Shown in pieces: positions 37,218-49,109 of a DNA stretch of 64,000 nucleotides (within the stretch, counting starts at the first letter, position 1; each line of letters opens with the position of its first letter). The notes under the pieces were generated by a model. The model did no database searches and was not told the DNA's origin. It saw nothing but the letters and a program-made list of their open reading frames with translations. Made by a program: the position numbers and the translations under genes. The DNA is from Sipunculus nudus (Eukaryota > Annelida > Sipuncula > Golfingiida > Sipunculidae): NCBI GenBank assembly GCA_026874595.1, contig CM049316.1:4478339-4542338 (forward strand), given 5' to 3'.

Positions 37218-39858
37218 ACAAGGCCTACAGGCCAAATGCAAACCTGTGCAATGAGATATACATCAAGTATAATGCTTCCATGTTGGACTGTTACTTTCCA
37301 CTTACAAGTATGACATGTATATGTACAATGCAAACACTGAACATTTTGAAATTGAGTACATGCACCAATTACACAAATATCACTGCTAAAATAATGGCAT
37401 GGGTGTACACAACACAAAATGAGTGTAGGTGGCACCATCTCTCTTGTGTACAAGGAAGCCATCAAAGATGTATGGACATGCATAATTTCTGGCAGATACT
37501 TCAAACCACTCTTGGGCTATGTGCACAGATGTATGAAACAATTGTAGGTGGTGCAACAAGTCTTGTAATCAACAAAACTATCCAAGATGTATTGACGTAT
37601 AATTTCAGACTGCTATGTCAAATCACTCCTGAGGATTAAGCAGGAGCATACATTGTGCAAAAGTCATTTTAGTTGGTGACACCAATCTTGTTGACAAGAA
37701 AGCTATCGAAGATGTTTACATGTGCCCAATTTTAAGCTGATATATCAATTCCCTCCTAAAAATATAATCAGACACATACACTGTGCAAAAATTATTGTAG
37801 GTGGAGCTTCCAGTCTTGCATACAATGAAGCTATCCAGTATGTATATATATGCTTAATTTCAGGCAGATATATCAAATCCCTCCTGAGAAATAAGCAGGT
37901 ACATACACTGTGCAAAAGTCATTTTAGGTGGCGCCACCTGTCTTGCATAAAACAAAGCTATCTGAGATTGTTTCATATGCCCAATTTCCAGCTGATATTT
38001 CAAATCCCTCCTAAAAAATAAGCAGGGACATACACTTTGCAAAAATTTTGTAGGTGGCACCACTAGTCTTGCATACCATGAAGCTATCCAATATGTATAA
38101 ATATGCTTAATTTCAGGCTGATAAATCTAATCCCTCCTGAGAAATAAGCAGGTACAAACACCATGCAAAAGTCATTTTAGGTGGCGACACAAGTCTTGTG
38201 TACGAGAAAGCTATCAAAGATGCATAGACAGGTCAAAATATCAGACCAATTCATCAAACTTCTCCAGTCAGGTGCACTGGGCTGACCAGGCTTAGGTGAG
38301 AAAGGCAGTTGCCCTGAGTAGACTGGAACAAATTGCTAGCTCCAGCTATACTGCACTGAGTGAACTCTTGACCAGTACCTGGCTGCACTGAGTGAACTCT
38401 TGACCTGCTGCATAATCTGATACAGTTGGCAGTCTGCTAAAGCTACAAATAGATCCAGACTGACCTTTGGCCTGTTGCCAAATCTGAAATAGTTGGCAGT
38501 CTGCTATGCTATTAATAGATACAGACACAGTCTTGGCCTGTTTGTAAATCTGTTAACAAATACTGAAAGACTCTGGCTACAATACTTATTTTTCAAGCTG
38601 ACACATTCATAAGATTTTTTATCAAAATGTTTAGAATATAAAAGATGCAGTCCTTTCAATGTTAAAGGTCCAATAATTCCACATAAATCATTTCAATAAA
38701 CTTGAACAAAGGCCTCCTAAGAATCATTTTTGTGCAATTTTACAAAAGTTGAAACAACAGTTTGCAGCAGAAGACTATTGTAGCCCTTAGTTTGAAATAG
38801 GCCTATTAATGGCCAGAAGACCAACTTAAGCTTTCTATGACTCTACCATAAATTAATGAACCCAATCTATTCTTATATAATTGAAAGAAATCAACCATAG
38901 GATAATTCTTGTGAAAAGTTAAACAATTCAGCTTGACAGTTTCATCATAAAACATTTTTAAGTTGAAAATGGCTAAAATTATAAGGTTTTGCCCATAATA
39001 AATAGGTCTATGTAGGTTGTGCCACAAAAACTGCAATTTCAAATATAAATTAGGTGACCAACATTTGCACAAAACTTTGTGATGCTAGCTCCTGTCATTT
39101 CTGAGATTATGTTAGTATGATTACTTGGCCAAATGAATAAGTTCAAATTCCTGTAACTAGGCCAAAATCATCAAACCGAAACAATTTGAACAAACTTGAG
39201 AGAGCTTTTCTCTTGGATCATTTCTGTGAAATATTGAATAATTTTGCTGAATGATTTCAGAGAAGAAGTTTTGGTAAGGTTTTTCAGCTTTCCCCCCCCC
39301 CGTAAAATGTAAGTGAATGCAGGTGGCACCACAAAAAGCTAAATTCCTGAGAAATGATGGGATAATGTACTGATTACTGATGATCCTCATACAAAAAAGA
39401 CTGATGCAGGTGGCACCACCAATACCTCTAATTTAAATATGAGTAATGTGACCAACATTTGAGTAAAATTTTGTGATGATAGCTCCAGCGGTTTCTGATA
39501 TTGTAATTTTAGTATCCTTTTAGGCCAAATGACTAAGTTCAGCTTCCTGTCACTCAAACACAATTCACTGAACTGAAACCATTGGAACAAAATTGAGAGA
39601 GATGGTTTAAGAGATTATTTCTGTGAAATACTGAACAATTTGGCTAGAAAGTTTTGGAAAAAAAATTTTTTTTGCTTTTTCCCTATAAAATTTAAGTTAA
39701 TGCAGATAGCAAACAAATAAGCAAAATCGGATAGAGTTTTTTAGTTGACTGATATTTTGCATAAAATTTGGTGATGCTAGCTTCAGTTTGTTTTTGAGAT
39801 AGCATAGGTTAACGTACAGCAAACACTGCACAATCACATTAGCTCACAGGTTTGCTAT
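37218..39858 (+). mobile_element. Family A Helentron-like non-autonomous element A3
   Basis: It starts ACAAGGCCTACAGGCC then GCAAACCTGTG, and ends CACAGGTTTGC then TATAAA. It lies only about 50 bp after A2 in the same orientation. The left half has about seven monomers of about 125 bp, each with a GTAGGTGG.GCCACC-like motif and TATG(C)CCAATTT.AGGC. The right half matches A1. The 3' simple repeat is missing or reduced. There is no coding capacity. Confidence 0.8.
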
Positions 39859-41697
39859 AAACATTTTAAAAAAGATTCAAGGAAATGAAATATGATATTA
39901 AATAACTCTCATAGTCAGAAAAAAATACATTTTAGGATTAAAAAATATATATACCTATATAAATATATACATGTAAAACTCTATAATAGAATGTGCTCTA
40001 AAAAAAATTTAACCATTTTTATCTTTACATAACAACAATATATCTTTTCAATTGTCATATTGTAGGAAATACTCTGTTTTTTTTTTTTTTTGCTTTGACT
40101 TTTATAAACATTAGGGTTAGAAAATTGGGACAATAACATAACTGCACTGGTAAATGATCAAACTATTTTCCCCTTGGCTAGCCAAAGTGGGATCCAACTG
40201 ATAAACTGCCTTCATCCCTAGCTGATCAAACAGCAATTTAACAAATCCTTCAAGAGGTAGCTATTCATCATAAAGGAGACCAGTATTGAGCGCGCAATGC
40301 TTGTGAACTTCAAACTAATTGGCAAAGTGATGGACTTTCCGTCTTCAGTCCACAATCACCACACATCACAAGAAGTGTAAGTCATCCGTCAACGCCACGC
40401 CGAGTGACTCCACACAGACGCAAGAGGTTATCCGCAATATAAAAACTCCTCACCAGATCACCAGCTAATCCCTCTGGTAAACATTGATACGACAGGCTGA
40501 AAATCCCTTCTTAATACACTATTAAGCCCCGATACCAAATGAGTCATTTGCCTCTTTGATATGGGGATCTTTAACAGCTCACATTAGATTTCTCAAAAAC
40601 CATATGTAAAATTCCTCATCTGGCACTTCTCCTTGTACAACAGAGCTATAATACTGTTTGAAGATGAGAAAATATATAGAGGGATGACCATTACTCATTT
40701 TAGTCAATTCTGGAATAATATAAGAACACTGCCAGGTTTTGGAAACAGATTTCAGTAGTTATATTGATCAGCTTAAGAATGTGAGAAATGTGTGAGAAGT
40801 GTAGATTTAATTTGGAACAGCCCTTATGCAAATCCCTTTCACATTACCAAATTTGGCAATGGCATCATCTAAAATTGGATTTGAGGAATCTATTACTGCA
40901 GTTTGGAAATATTTCATTTTGAGGAAGTCCCAAATAAATTTAATCAAATACTTATAATGCTGATAAAATGGGAGTTGATATTGAGTCTTTTCATAACCCT
41001 TTCTTCTTTTCAATGAAGTCATTATGTCTTGTGAGCTACCCACTGTATGTCTAAGAAACTGGGTCTATACTGAATCACTAACTGGCTATAACAATCAGTT
41101 ATTGTGACAGGACAGAGAAAACAAATGGCACCACCTGGCTTCCCTTACAACAAGAAGGATATGTGCACCTTTATTGAAGGTCACTCCTTATTTGCTTTAA
41201 CATGTCTTGGATCATACATTGTCAGAAGAACAATAACATCGATTTTAGATACATATTCTTCAGGTGCTGGGCAGGGAATGTTATTCAGATCATTTTTGCT
41301 GTCACTAGAGTAAATGGCACCTTAATGTATTTGGAATGTCCTTGATACGGAAAAAAACCCAACAGGAAGTTGCTAAACCCAAAACAGCACAATACAGGCC
41401 TTCAGTCTTCTTCTAGTGCTGTAACAGTCTTGCCACAATGGCTGAATGATTTATCACTGCAAATACACTTGCTGGTATTACAATGGTTGCTATAAATAGT
41501 CCCCTCTTCTTCTCAAGTATTTGAGGAAACACTACATGCATGCCTAGCTGCAATGGTATCATAAAGTAATGACAAGGTAACATTTACTTGGACTTTGTTG
41601 GACTTTCATTGCCTCAGCAAATAACCAAATATGCAGCACATTCTTTAATTATTAAAAACCACTGGTGCTACAACTATGATATTACAACTTTATAAAA
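39859..41697. other. Non-coding AT-rich stretch
   Basis: Contains a poly-T run near 40077-40091 and a 12-bp palindrome TTGGCTAGCCAA near 40176. I recognise no gene. Confidence 0.5.
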
Positions 41698-41698
41698 A

Positions 41699-43380
41699 CT
41701 AGATGTGTCGGAACGACACAAATGCCCCCGCCTTGGGCAAATTAGAAACATTTGTAAAATTTGGAAAATTTTTTAAGTTCAGGAGGTGTCGAATGGTCAA
41801 TAGTAGGTCAACAAGGGCAAAATGCAAACTCGATCTGTAACGGGTCATTATCAAGCAACACACCAAAAATCATGCCAGTATATGCAGGCATTGTGAAAAA
41901 AGTCCATACATGTGCATTTTCCATAAAAATTTCTGTCTTTCATGAAATGTTCTATGTTAAAGAGCCGTAAAACAATCAAAAGTAGGTCAACCGGGATGAA
42001 ACGCAAACTTGATCTGTAACTGTCATTATCAGTACAAAAAAGTCAGTACATATGCATTTGTTATGAAAATTTATATTTTTCATGAAACTTTCTATGTTAA
42101 GGAGCAGTCAAATGGTTAAAAGTAGGTCAACTGAGACAAAACAAGAACTCGATCTGTAACTGGTCATTATCTGCCTACACACCAAAAATCAGGCCTGAAT
42201 CTGCAGGCACTGCAAAAAAAAGTCCATACATGTGCACCTTTTTATGAAATTTTCTATGTTAGAGCACCGTCAAACGGTCAAAAATAGGTCAACTGGGACA
42301 AAACGTGAACTTGATCTGTAACTGGTCATTATCTGCCCACACACCAAAAATCAGGCCAATATCTGCAGGTATTGTGAAGAAAAGTCTGTACAAGTGTATT
42401 TGTCATGAAAATATATATTTTACATGAAATTTTCTATGTTCAGGAGCCGCAAAACAGTCAAAAGTAGGTCAACTGGGACGAAATGTGAACTTGATCTGTA
42501 ACTGGTCAATATCTGCCAACACCAAAAATCAGGCCAATATCTGCAGGCATTGCCAAAAAAGGTCCGTACATGTGTATTTGTCATGAAATTTCATATTTTT
42601 CATGAAATTTTCTATGTTCAGGAGCCTTAAAACGGTCAAAAGTAGGTCAACCGAGACGAAACGCGAACTCGATCTGTAACTGGTCTATATCTGCCCACAC
42701 ACCAAAAATTAGGCCAATATCTGCAGGCACTGCGAAAAAAAGTCCGTACATGTGTATCTGTCATGAATATTTCTATTTTTCCTGAAAATTTCTAAGTTTA
42801 GGAGCCGTAAAACGGTCAAAAGTAGGTCAACCTGGACGAAACGCGAACTCGATCTGTAACTGGTCTATATCTGCCCACACACCAAAAATCAGGCCAACAT
42901 CTGCAGGCACTGCAAAAAAAAAACCGTACATGTGTATTTGTCATGAAATTTCATATTTTTCATGAAAATTTCTAAGTTTAGGAGCTGTAAAACGGTCAAA
43001 AGTAGGTCAACCGGGACGAAACGCGAACTCGATCTGTAACTGGTCTATATCTGCCCACACACCAAAAATCAGGCCAATATCTGCAGGCATTGCGAAAAAA
43101 AGTCCGTACATGTGTATCTGTCATGAATATTTCTATTTTTCATGAAATTTTCTAAGTTTAGGAGCCGTAAAACGGTCAAAAGTAGGTCAACCGGGATGAA
43201 ACGCGAACTCGATCTGTAACTGGTCTATATCTGCCCACACACCAAAAATCAGGCCAATATCTGCAGGCATTGCGAAAAAAAGTCCTGTTTGATTTCGGAA
43301 GGACAGAAGGACGAAGGACGGAATGACGGACATGGGTAAAACTATATGCCCCGGCCACTTTGTGGCGGGGGCATAAAAAT
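41699..43380 (+). mobile_element. Family D Helentron-like non-autonomous element
   Basis: It starts AGATGTGTCGGAACGACACA (hairpin arms TGTGTCG/CGACACA, loop GAA), then ATGCCCCCGCC (41722-41732). It ends with a short GGACGAAGGACGG repeat, a strong hairpin (43346-43374, 13-bp arms with one irregularity, loop TTT), and GGCGGGGGCAT then AAAAAT. The 11-mers are exact reverse complements. Between lie about nine monomers of 160-180 bp, each with GTAGGTCAACCGGGACGAAA and CACCAAAAATCAGGCCAATA. Monomers become more uniform towards the right end. No protein is encoded. Confidence 0.85.
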
Positions 43381-44169
43381 CCTTTTTTCATACTTAAATA
43401 TTTAATCATTCTATGCTACTCTTGCAATGCCAATGGAAAAGACTATAAATGTGGTCTCATATAAATATAATCATTCAATTCCAGAAGAAGTAATAAATGT
43501 TGTCACTGTCAATTAGTCAAACCCATAAAACATATATATATTTATATAAAAAGTTACAAAGATTTGACAAAATGATAGGCCATTTAGATACAGAACTATT
43601 AATGAAATCGTTCGAGAAATTCCTGCAATTTCATTTCATGATAGCAGTATTTTCAATGCAGACACACAACTCCAAGAATTTCTTCATGTTGCAAGAGGGA
43701 CAACATAACTAATTCATGAAAAAGCTTGAGTGAATCATCCAGGTCTAGCAGTTTACGGGATAAAACTGTGAGCATAACACACTGAAATGAGCAGAGATTC
43801 AATCTCATGTGATACGGTGCTATGTAAGAATAGAAAAAGATTGTTTTTACACACAAAAACAAATGAATGTCTCCCTTCCTGATTTCATAGCCTATATGTC
43901 TCACCCAGGACAAGACAAGTGTTTTTTTAAGGTATGGTGAGAATTAGCTTTTCCTGGAAACTCACTGTAGCATGTGACCAATACAGAGAGGGCAAATACA
44001 GACGAGACAGCAATGGAAAACATAGGAAATCAGAGGTTGACATAAGGAGCATTATAAAGGGATTGCGCTGCTGAAGGTGATTTCACTATAAATCCAGGTA
44101 AATAAACTGCTATGCTGATTGTTTAAGTTTAGCAATGTAAAATTGCAGTATGAACATTTTTCAAAAATT
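43381..44169. other. Non-coding stretch, downstream of the minus-strand gene
   Basis: AT-rich with no recognised repeat. It should contain the 3' UTR of the minus-strand gene at 44170-44953, if that gene is real. Confidence 0.4.
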
Positions 44170-44953
44170 TTAATTTGGTGGAAATAACAACCTCAATTTT
44201 GGAATGTAAACTTGTCCTAAGTCTGTACATCTGTAGAGTTCCATTTCAGAGTTGCACATGATAATCCTTGCATCAACAAGACTTGGTGTAACACACCAGT
44301 GGACCTTCTGCATTCCTGAGGAGTCATAAAAGTAACACTTGTAAGTGAGTGATACACAGCCATGGGGACAAGCCTTCCCATTGAGCTCGCCCTGAATGGG
44401 AGCTGAATGTGGTAAGTCTGTTCCTTGGCTGTGATATGAACTCATGATCCACCGTTTGCTTTCTGTTCTGTAGCCATAACCACATTTACATGCAAGGTCA
44501 TTGGCCAGACCTCCTTTGCTTCTTGCTTCAAAATCTGTGGACCTGTTTTAATTTACAGCATATGGAGCTGATGGTTGAACATTAAGGTAAGTAGGCTATG
44601 TTCAAGAACTTTGATCAAACAATTTGTAAATAATTTAAGGAAAAATAATAATTTAAGTCACCATAAAACTGCCTTTTCAGACAAATATAGCAGGCAATAT
44701 CATAAAAGATCAAAAATACGTGACGACACATATTTATAAAGCAGACTCATGCATTGTTACCTCTGATGTTAGTCTGCTTGAAACAGAATTCATCAGTGTG
44801 TCCAGGGAAAAAAGGAAAATGAATGAAGCAATAGGGGGCACACAGTCCCACAGGCATCAATAGAACACTAAACACAGAGGTTGTCCGAGGCAGGATAAGG
44901 ATGAGGAAGTAGACCTTTAGGATGCGTGGAAGATGCAACAGAAATGCCGTCAT
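44170..44953 (-). CDS. Candidate two-exon secreted cysteine-rich protein
   Basis: Exon 1 (44953-44761) begins with an ATG with G at -3. It encodes a hydrophobic leader with a core around residues 11-21, then a Cys-containing segment. It ends AGAG at a strong donor, GTAACA (intron starts 44760). Exon 2 (about 44531-44170) follows an acceptor CCACAG and runs to TAA (44170-44172). The exons join in phase (one base carried over, making an Asp codon). The predicted product is about 185 residues with roughly 11 cysteines after the leader, including CKC, CPHGC and WC motifs in exon 2. I recognise no family. Spacing is only vaguely cystine-knot-like. The acceptor has a poor pyrimidine tract, and other in-phase acceptors (an AAG nine bases downstream) exist. 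No repeats overlap it. It would probably be secreted. Confidence 0.45.
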
Positions 44954-44966
44954 TCACTCGGCCCTG

Positions 44967-44971
44967 ATTGG
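44967..44971 (-). promoter_or_regulatory. CCAAT box just upstream of the candidate secreted gene
   Basis: ACCAATCAG on the minus strand, about 14 bp before the ATG at 44953, matches the NF-Y CCAAT consensus. Being so close to the ATG, it would act only with a nearby or downstream start site, so the role is uncertain. Confidence 0.25.
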
Positions 44972-45329
44972 TTTAGTGCTGACGTTGATATTCTCAGTGA
45001 GTGACATGCAGAGTTCAACAGGGAGGCCCACACCAATGTGTCGCGACTGATACTGCTCTCAATCTGACGGAATCCGGTCAACCGCCCAAACACCATAAGC
45101 TTACAGACCTATCTGGCCAACCACCTTGAGGGCTCCTTCTCTTTCCAGAATGGTCAAGGAACACCACAATTAAAATTCCAGCTAAATAATATTATAAATG
45201 ACCCATGGACTACAAAGCTCAGCTGGAAGAAACATCAACACCAACAAAAATGTAGTACATAATATGTATTAGTTGGGTTTTAATCAGTGGCATATTATGT
45301 GTTAAACCTAGAGGGCAAGATGATATGTA
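44972..45329. other. Upstream region of the candidate minus-strand gene
   Basis: Repeat-poor sequence, GC-richer than its surroundings at 44970-45160. It would be the promoter side of the minus-strand gene. I see no TATA box. Confidence 0.35.
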
Positions 45330-45622
45330 ACAAGGGACCCATGGGTCACTGTGCTCAGCTGAAGTTGACCTTGAAGGTAAAAATCTAAAATAATATCCAA
45401 TGGAGATAAAAATATCCATTCATAATAGGTAATAAAGGTCATGGTTGATTGATATGATTGAAGAAATTGTTGCAAATAATATATTGTGATCTGACCATAT
45501 ATTTCTAAATGTTGAAATTGAAGTATGTAAGCAGTTTGTGAATATAAGATCTATAATAGTATTACTGTGATAATTTGATGGCTTTTTGATAAGCTGTTGA
45601 CAGTTCAGCAGTTTACACATTT
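45330..45622 (-). mobile_element. Helentron-like 3' end with decayed endonuclease remnant, copy 2
   Basis: The minus strand from 45620 encodes a QQLIKKPSN stretch, an IIDLIFTN stretch, a WSDHNILFATIS stretch and a stop. This is the order and SDH signature of the C-terminal end of AP-endonuclease domains in CR1-like retrotransposons and in Helentrons. It is followed at 45330-45362 by the terminus seen in family C elements (ACAAGG, palindrome GACCCATGGGTC, GCTCAGCTGA, read on plus). The frame is less broken than the copy at 5444-5725. No helicase or Rep sequence is visible beyond it. Confidence 0.65.
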
Positions 45623-45718
45623 GTCCAATAAGATTTATTTATTAAACCAATTTTTTCTATTTTTAATATTTATACATGCAGTTGCCATAACATTCCCACA
45701 GGTTGAAGAACTTGATGG

Positions 45719-45746
45719 TGTGTGTGTGTGTGGGGGGGGGGGGGGG
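45719..45746. repeat. (TG)n followed by poly-G
   Basis: A short TG microsatellite passes directly into a run of about 15 G (45732-45746). Confidence 0.9.
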
Positions 45747-46449
45747 TTAATGACAACACCTCTAAACCTCTGTATATATTTTCTTTTTTTAAATAAATTT
45801 TATGCAGTTCCAATAAAACTTTTGTCCTCAGTGTTCAAGTGTGAGGACTAAATATATACATACAGGATATATATATATACATGCATATACATACAGGATT
45901 TAAAATTTAATTCAACATATTGCTTACAGGAATAACTGTACACCTGTGACAGCATGGCTGCTCGACCAGTACTGCATCACTACTAATAAGGTTCCCCAGG
46001 CAGGGCTGTAGTGACCAGAAGTGGGCAGCCAGGAGCTTGACAATGCATATTGAAAATTCTCCCTTAAATTCTCTTTTTCTCTGCAGATTATTAGACAAAA
46101 AAGTCCTGCTGTCCAATCTGTTGTTCACCAACCCCAAAGACAACAGCTTTTTGCTGCCACTAATACTTGTTTCTGGTAACTTCATGGGGGGGCGGGGGGG
46201 GGGGGGGGGGGGTATGCATACTAGACATAATAATTAAGCTATCACATGAAGCAACTGGCAGGCAAATCAGCTGTTCTTGCACGAGGCAAGTTTCCTTCCA
46301 TTGTATACAAAAGTACTAAGATTTTTTTTATCAATGTTTGAACACTTTTTAATTTTTTTGTTCCCTGGACAAATGTTGATTGACCAGAATTATACTAAGA
46401 AAGAAAATAATTTTTTTTTCAAATTTGGTTGATTTTCATTGGCGATTCC
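45747..46449. other. Non-coding stretch with long G run
   Basis: Contains a 27-base G run broken by one C (46186-46212). A minus-strand open frame at 45907-46185 has no recognisable domain and is not supported as a gene. Confidence 0.45.
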
Positions 46450-46720
46450 GTAAAACATTGAATTGAATTGGAATCGCCTAATAACTTAAAAATTTACAAA
46501 ATTCGGGTCTAATTTTGGGTATACAATTGAACCTTTATTGAATAAAGTTATATTCCTGAAGAGAAAGTCTCTAGCTTCAATTATTATCATTTAAAGTGAG
46601 TACATATCTTTCCTGAATTTTTACAAAGTGCATTATTTTGCGAACATAACTTTTAGAAATTATATAATACTGACTAATTTCTGACATGTACATAGGAAAT
46701 TTATAGTGGAATATTTGAAT
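46450..46720 (+). mobile_element. Family B repeat fragment
   Basis: Phrases such as GGTATACAATT, ATATCTTTCCTGAATTTTTAC and TCTGACATGTACATAGGAA align, in order, with 57270-57470 of the family B copy at 57180-57787. The fragment passes directly into the first unit of the 59-bp minisatellite, so its terminus is missing. Confidence 0.75.
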
Positions 46721-46722
46721 AT

Positions 46723-49109
46723 TGAGAGCATGTTGCCGCACCTCCTGCTCGGCGTTAAATTTAGACTTTAGTGACCCCATTGAGAGCATGTTGCCGCACC
46801 TCCTGCTCAGCGTTACATTTAGACTTTAGTGACCCCATTGAGAGCATGTTGCCGCACCTCCTGCTCGGGGTTACATTTAGACTTTAGTGACCCCATTGAC
46901 AGCATGTTGCCGCACCTCCTGCTCGGCGTTACATTTAGACTTTAGTGACCCCATTGAGAGCATGTTGCCGCACCTCCTGCTTGGCGTTACATTTAGACTT
47001 TAGTGACCCCATTGAGAGCATGTTGCCGCACCTCCTGCTCGGCGTTACATTTAGACTTTAGTGACCCCATTGAGAGCATGTTGCCACACCTCCTGCTCGG
47101 CGTTACATTTAGACTTTAGTGACCCCATTGAGAGCATGTTGCCGCACCTCCTGCTCGGCGTTACATTTAGACTTTAGTGACCCCATTGAGAGCATGTTGC
47201 CGCACCTCCTGCTCGGCCTTACATTTAGACTTTAGTGACCCCATTGAGAGCATGTTGCCACACCTCCTGCTCGGCGTTACTGTTGCATGGACGTCACCCG
47301 GACATCGGAGGATGGCGCCACGAAGTGGTGTGGCCGCCCCCGTTTCCACGCTTATGGATCCACCCCGCTATCAGTGACTACTGACGCGCTTTTAGAAACA
47401 TAAAAACTATTCTTGGACCATTCAGTACTGGTTTTGCAGTTCTGCCGGCGCTATCGTTTCTCTCAAGCAAAACCACAAACTTCTGCGGTTTCCACCCATT
47501 GTTGAAAACCTATAAAACGAACTCGCCTGCAGTACGAGGCGGGACTATTGACTTTGCTACGCCACGTTGCTGTTATCCCCGGGGACCGTGACCGTGGGCT
47601 CTTGGTCCCCAAGCCCACGGAATGCCATAAACCACGCCATGAACTTTATTATTTAGGAAGAGGAGAGACTTTATGTTTGTTTGGTGCCACATGGATTAAT
47701 ACAGGACTTCAGTTTTGTGTGTGCCCGAATTATGTGATGATGGACTTCAGTTTCTCGTATACCGGATTCAGTTAAGTATTTCGTTGCAGTTTGTTATTTA
47801 GAGACTCAGTTTTTCTTCAGAGACTTTGTTATAAATTACGTTATGTATTGACTATTATATTATTTGTGTATGAATGTAAATATTGTAATATAGTACTGTT
47901 TTTGCACCCATATTTTGGTTACGTATTCATTTTAAGAGAACGTGTCTGAGCATATGTGTTACGGTTCGGCCTGAGTTGTATGGTGTGAAAAGGGACCGTA
48001 ACAGTTACATTTAGACTTTAGTGACCTCATTGAGAGCATGTTGCCGCACCTCCTGCTCGGCGTTACATTTAGACTTTAGTGACCTCATTGAGAGCATGTT
48101 GCCGCACCTCCTGCTCGGCGTTACATTTAGACTTTAGTGACCTCATTGAGAGCATGTTGCCACACCTCCTGCTCGGCGTTACATTTAGACTTTAGTGACC
48201 TCATTGAGAGCATGTTGCCGCACCTCCTGCTCGGCGTTACATTTAGACTTTAGTGACCTCAATGAGAGCATGTTGCCGCACCTCCTGCTCGGCGTTACAT
48301 TTAGACTTTAGTGACCCCATTGAGAGCATGTTGCCGCACCTCCTGCTCGGCGTTACATTTAGACTTTAGTGACCCCATTGAGAGCATGTTGCCGCACCTC
48401 CTGCTCGGCGTTACATTTAGACTTTAATGACCCCATTGAGAGCATGTTGCCACACCTCCTGCTCGGCGTTACATTTAGACTTTAATGACCCCATTGAGAG
48501 CATGTTGCCGCACCTCCTGCTCGGCGTTACATTTAGACTTTAGTGACCCCATTGAGAGCATGTTGCCCCACCTCCTGCTCGGCGTTACATTTAGACTTTA
48601 GTGACCCCATTGAGAGCATGTTGCCGCACCTCCTGCTCGGCGTTACATTTAGACTTTAATGACCCCATTGAGAGCATGTTGCCACACCTCCTGCTCGGCG
48701 TTACATTTAGACTTTAATGACCCCATTGAGAGCATGTTGCCACACCTCCTGCTTGGCGTTACATTTAGACTTTAGTGACCCCATTGAGAGCATGTTGCCG
48801 CACCTCCTGCTCGGCGTTACATTTAGACTTTAGTGACCTCATTGAGAGCATGTTGCCGCACCTCCTGCTCGGCCTTACATTTAGACTTTAATGACCCCAT
48901 TGAGAGCATGTTGCCGCACCTCCTGCTGGGCGTTACATTTAGACTTTAGTGACCCCATTGAGAGCATGTTGCCGCACCTCCTGCTCGGCGTTACATTTAG
49001 ACTTTAGTGACCCCATTGAGAGCATGTTGCCGCACCTCCTGCTCGGCGTTACATTTAGACTTTAGTGACCCCATTGAGAGCATGTTGCCACACCTCCTGC
49101 TCGGCGTTC
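46723..49109. repeat. 59-bp minisatellite, about 28 copies in two blocks
   Basis: The unit CATTGAGAGCATGTTGCCGC, ACCTCCTGCTCGGCGTTACA, TTTAGACTTTAGTGACCCC totals 59 bp. Block 1 (46723-47280) has about 9.4 copies and block 2 (48004-49109) about 18.7. The blocks are separated by an inserted LTR. Variants are few: GACCTC for GACCCC is clustered in the copies just after the LTR, and TTGCCACACC is scattered. Low divergence implies recent expansion or homogenisation. Minus-strand open frames over it are artefacts. Confidence 0.97.
47281..48003 (+). mobile_element. Solo LTR (723 bp) of an LTR retrotransposon
   Basis: The block begins TGTTGCATGG and ends GACCGTAACA, that is TG...CA ends with TGTT/AACA. 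It is flanked on both sides by GTTAC (47276-47280 and 48004-48008). Removing it and one GTTAC restores a perfect minisatellite unit. A TATAAAA at 47511-47517 could be the LTR promoter. There is no internal coding region, so this is a solo LTR left by recombination. A five-base duplication fits Gypsy/BEL-type integrases. The open frame at 47548-47775 lies inside and is not a gene. Confidence 0.88.

Noticed and set aside
41699-43380. CRISPR-like regular repeats
   Set aside because: Monomers of 160-180 bp are contiguous with no unique spacers, and the genome is eukaryotic. This is a transposon-internal tandem array.
45907-46185. Minus-strand open frame of 92 codons
   Set aside because: No recognisable domain, and it sits beside long G runs and repeat fragments.
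47548-47775. Open frame of 75 codons with balanced composition
   Set aside because: It lies wholly within the solo LTR.
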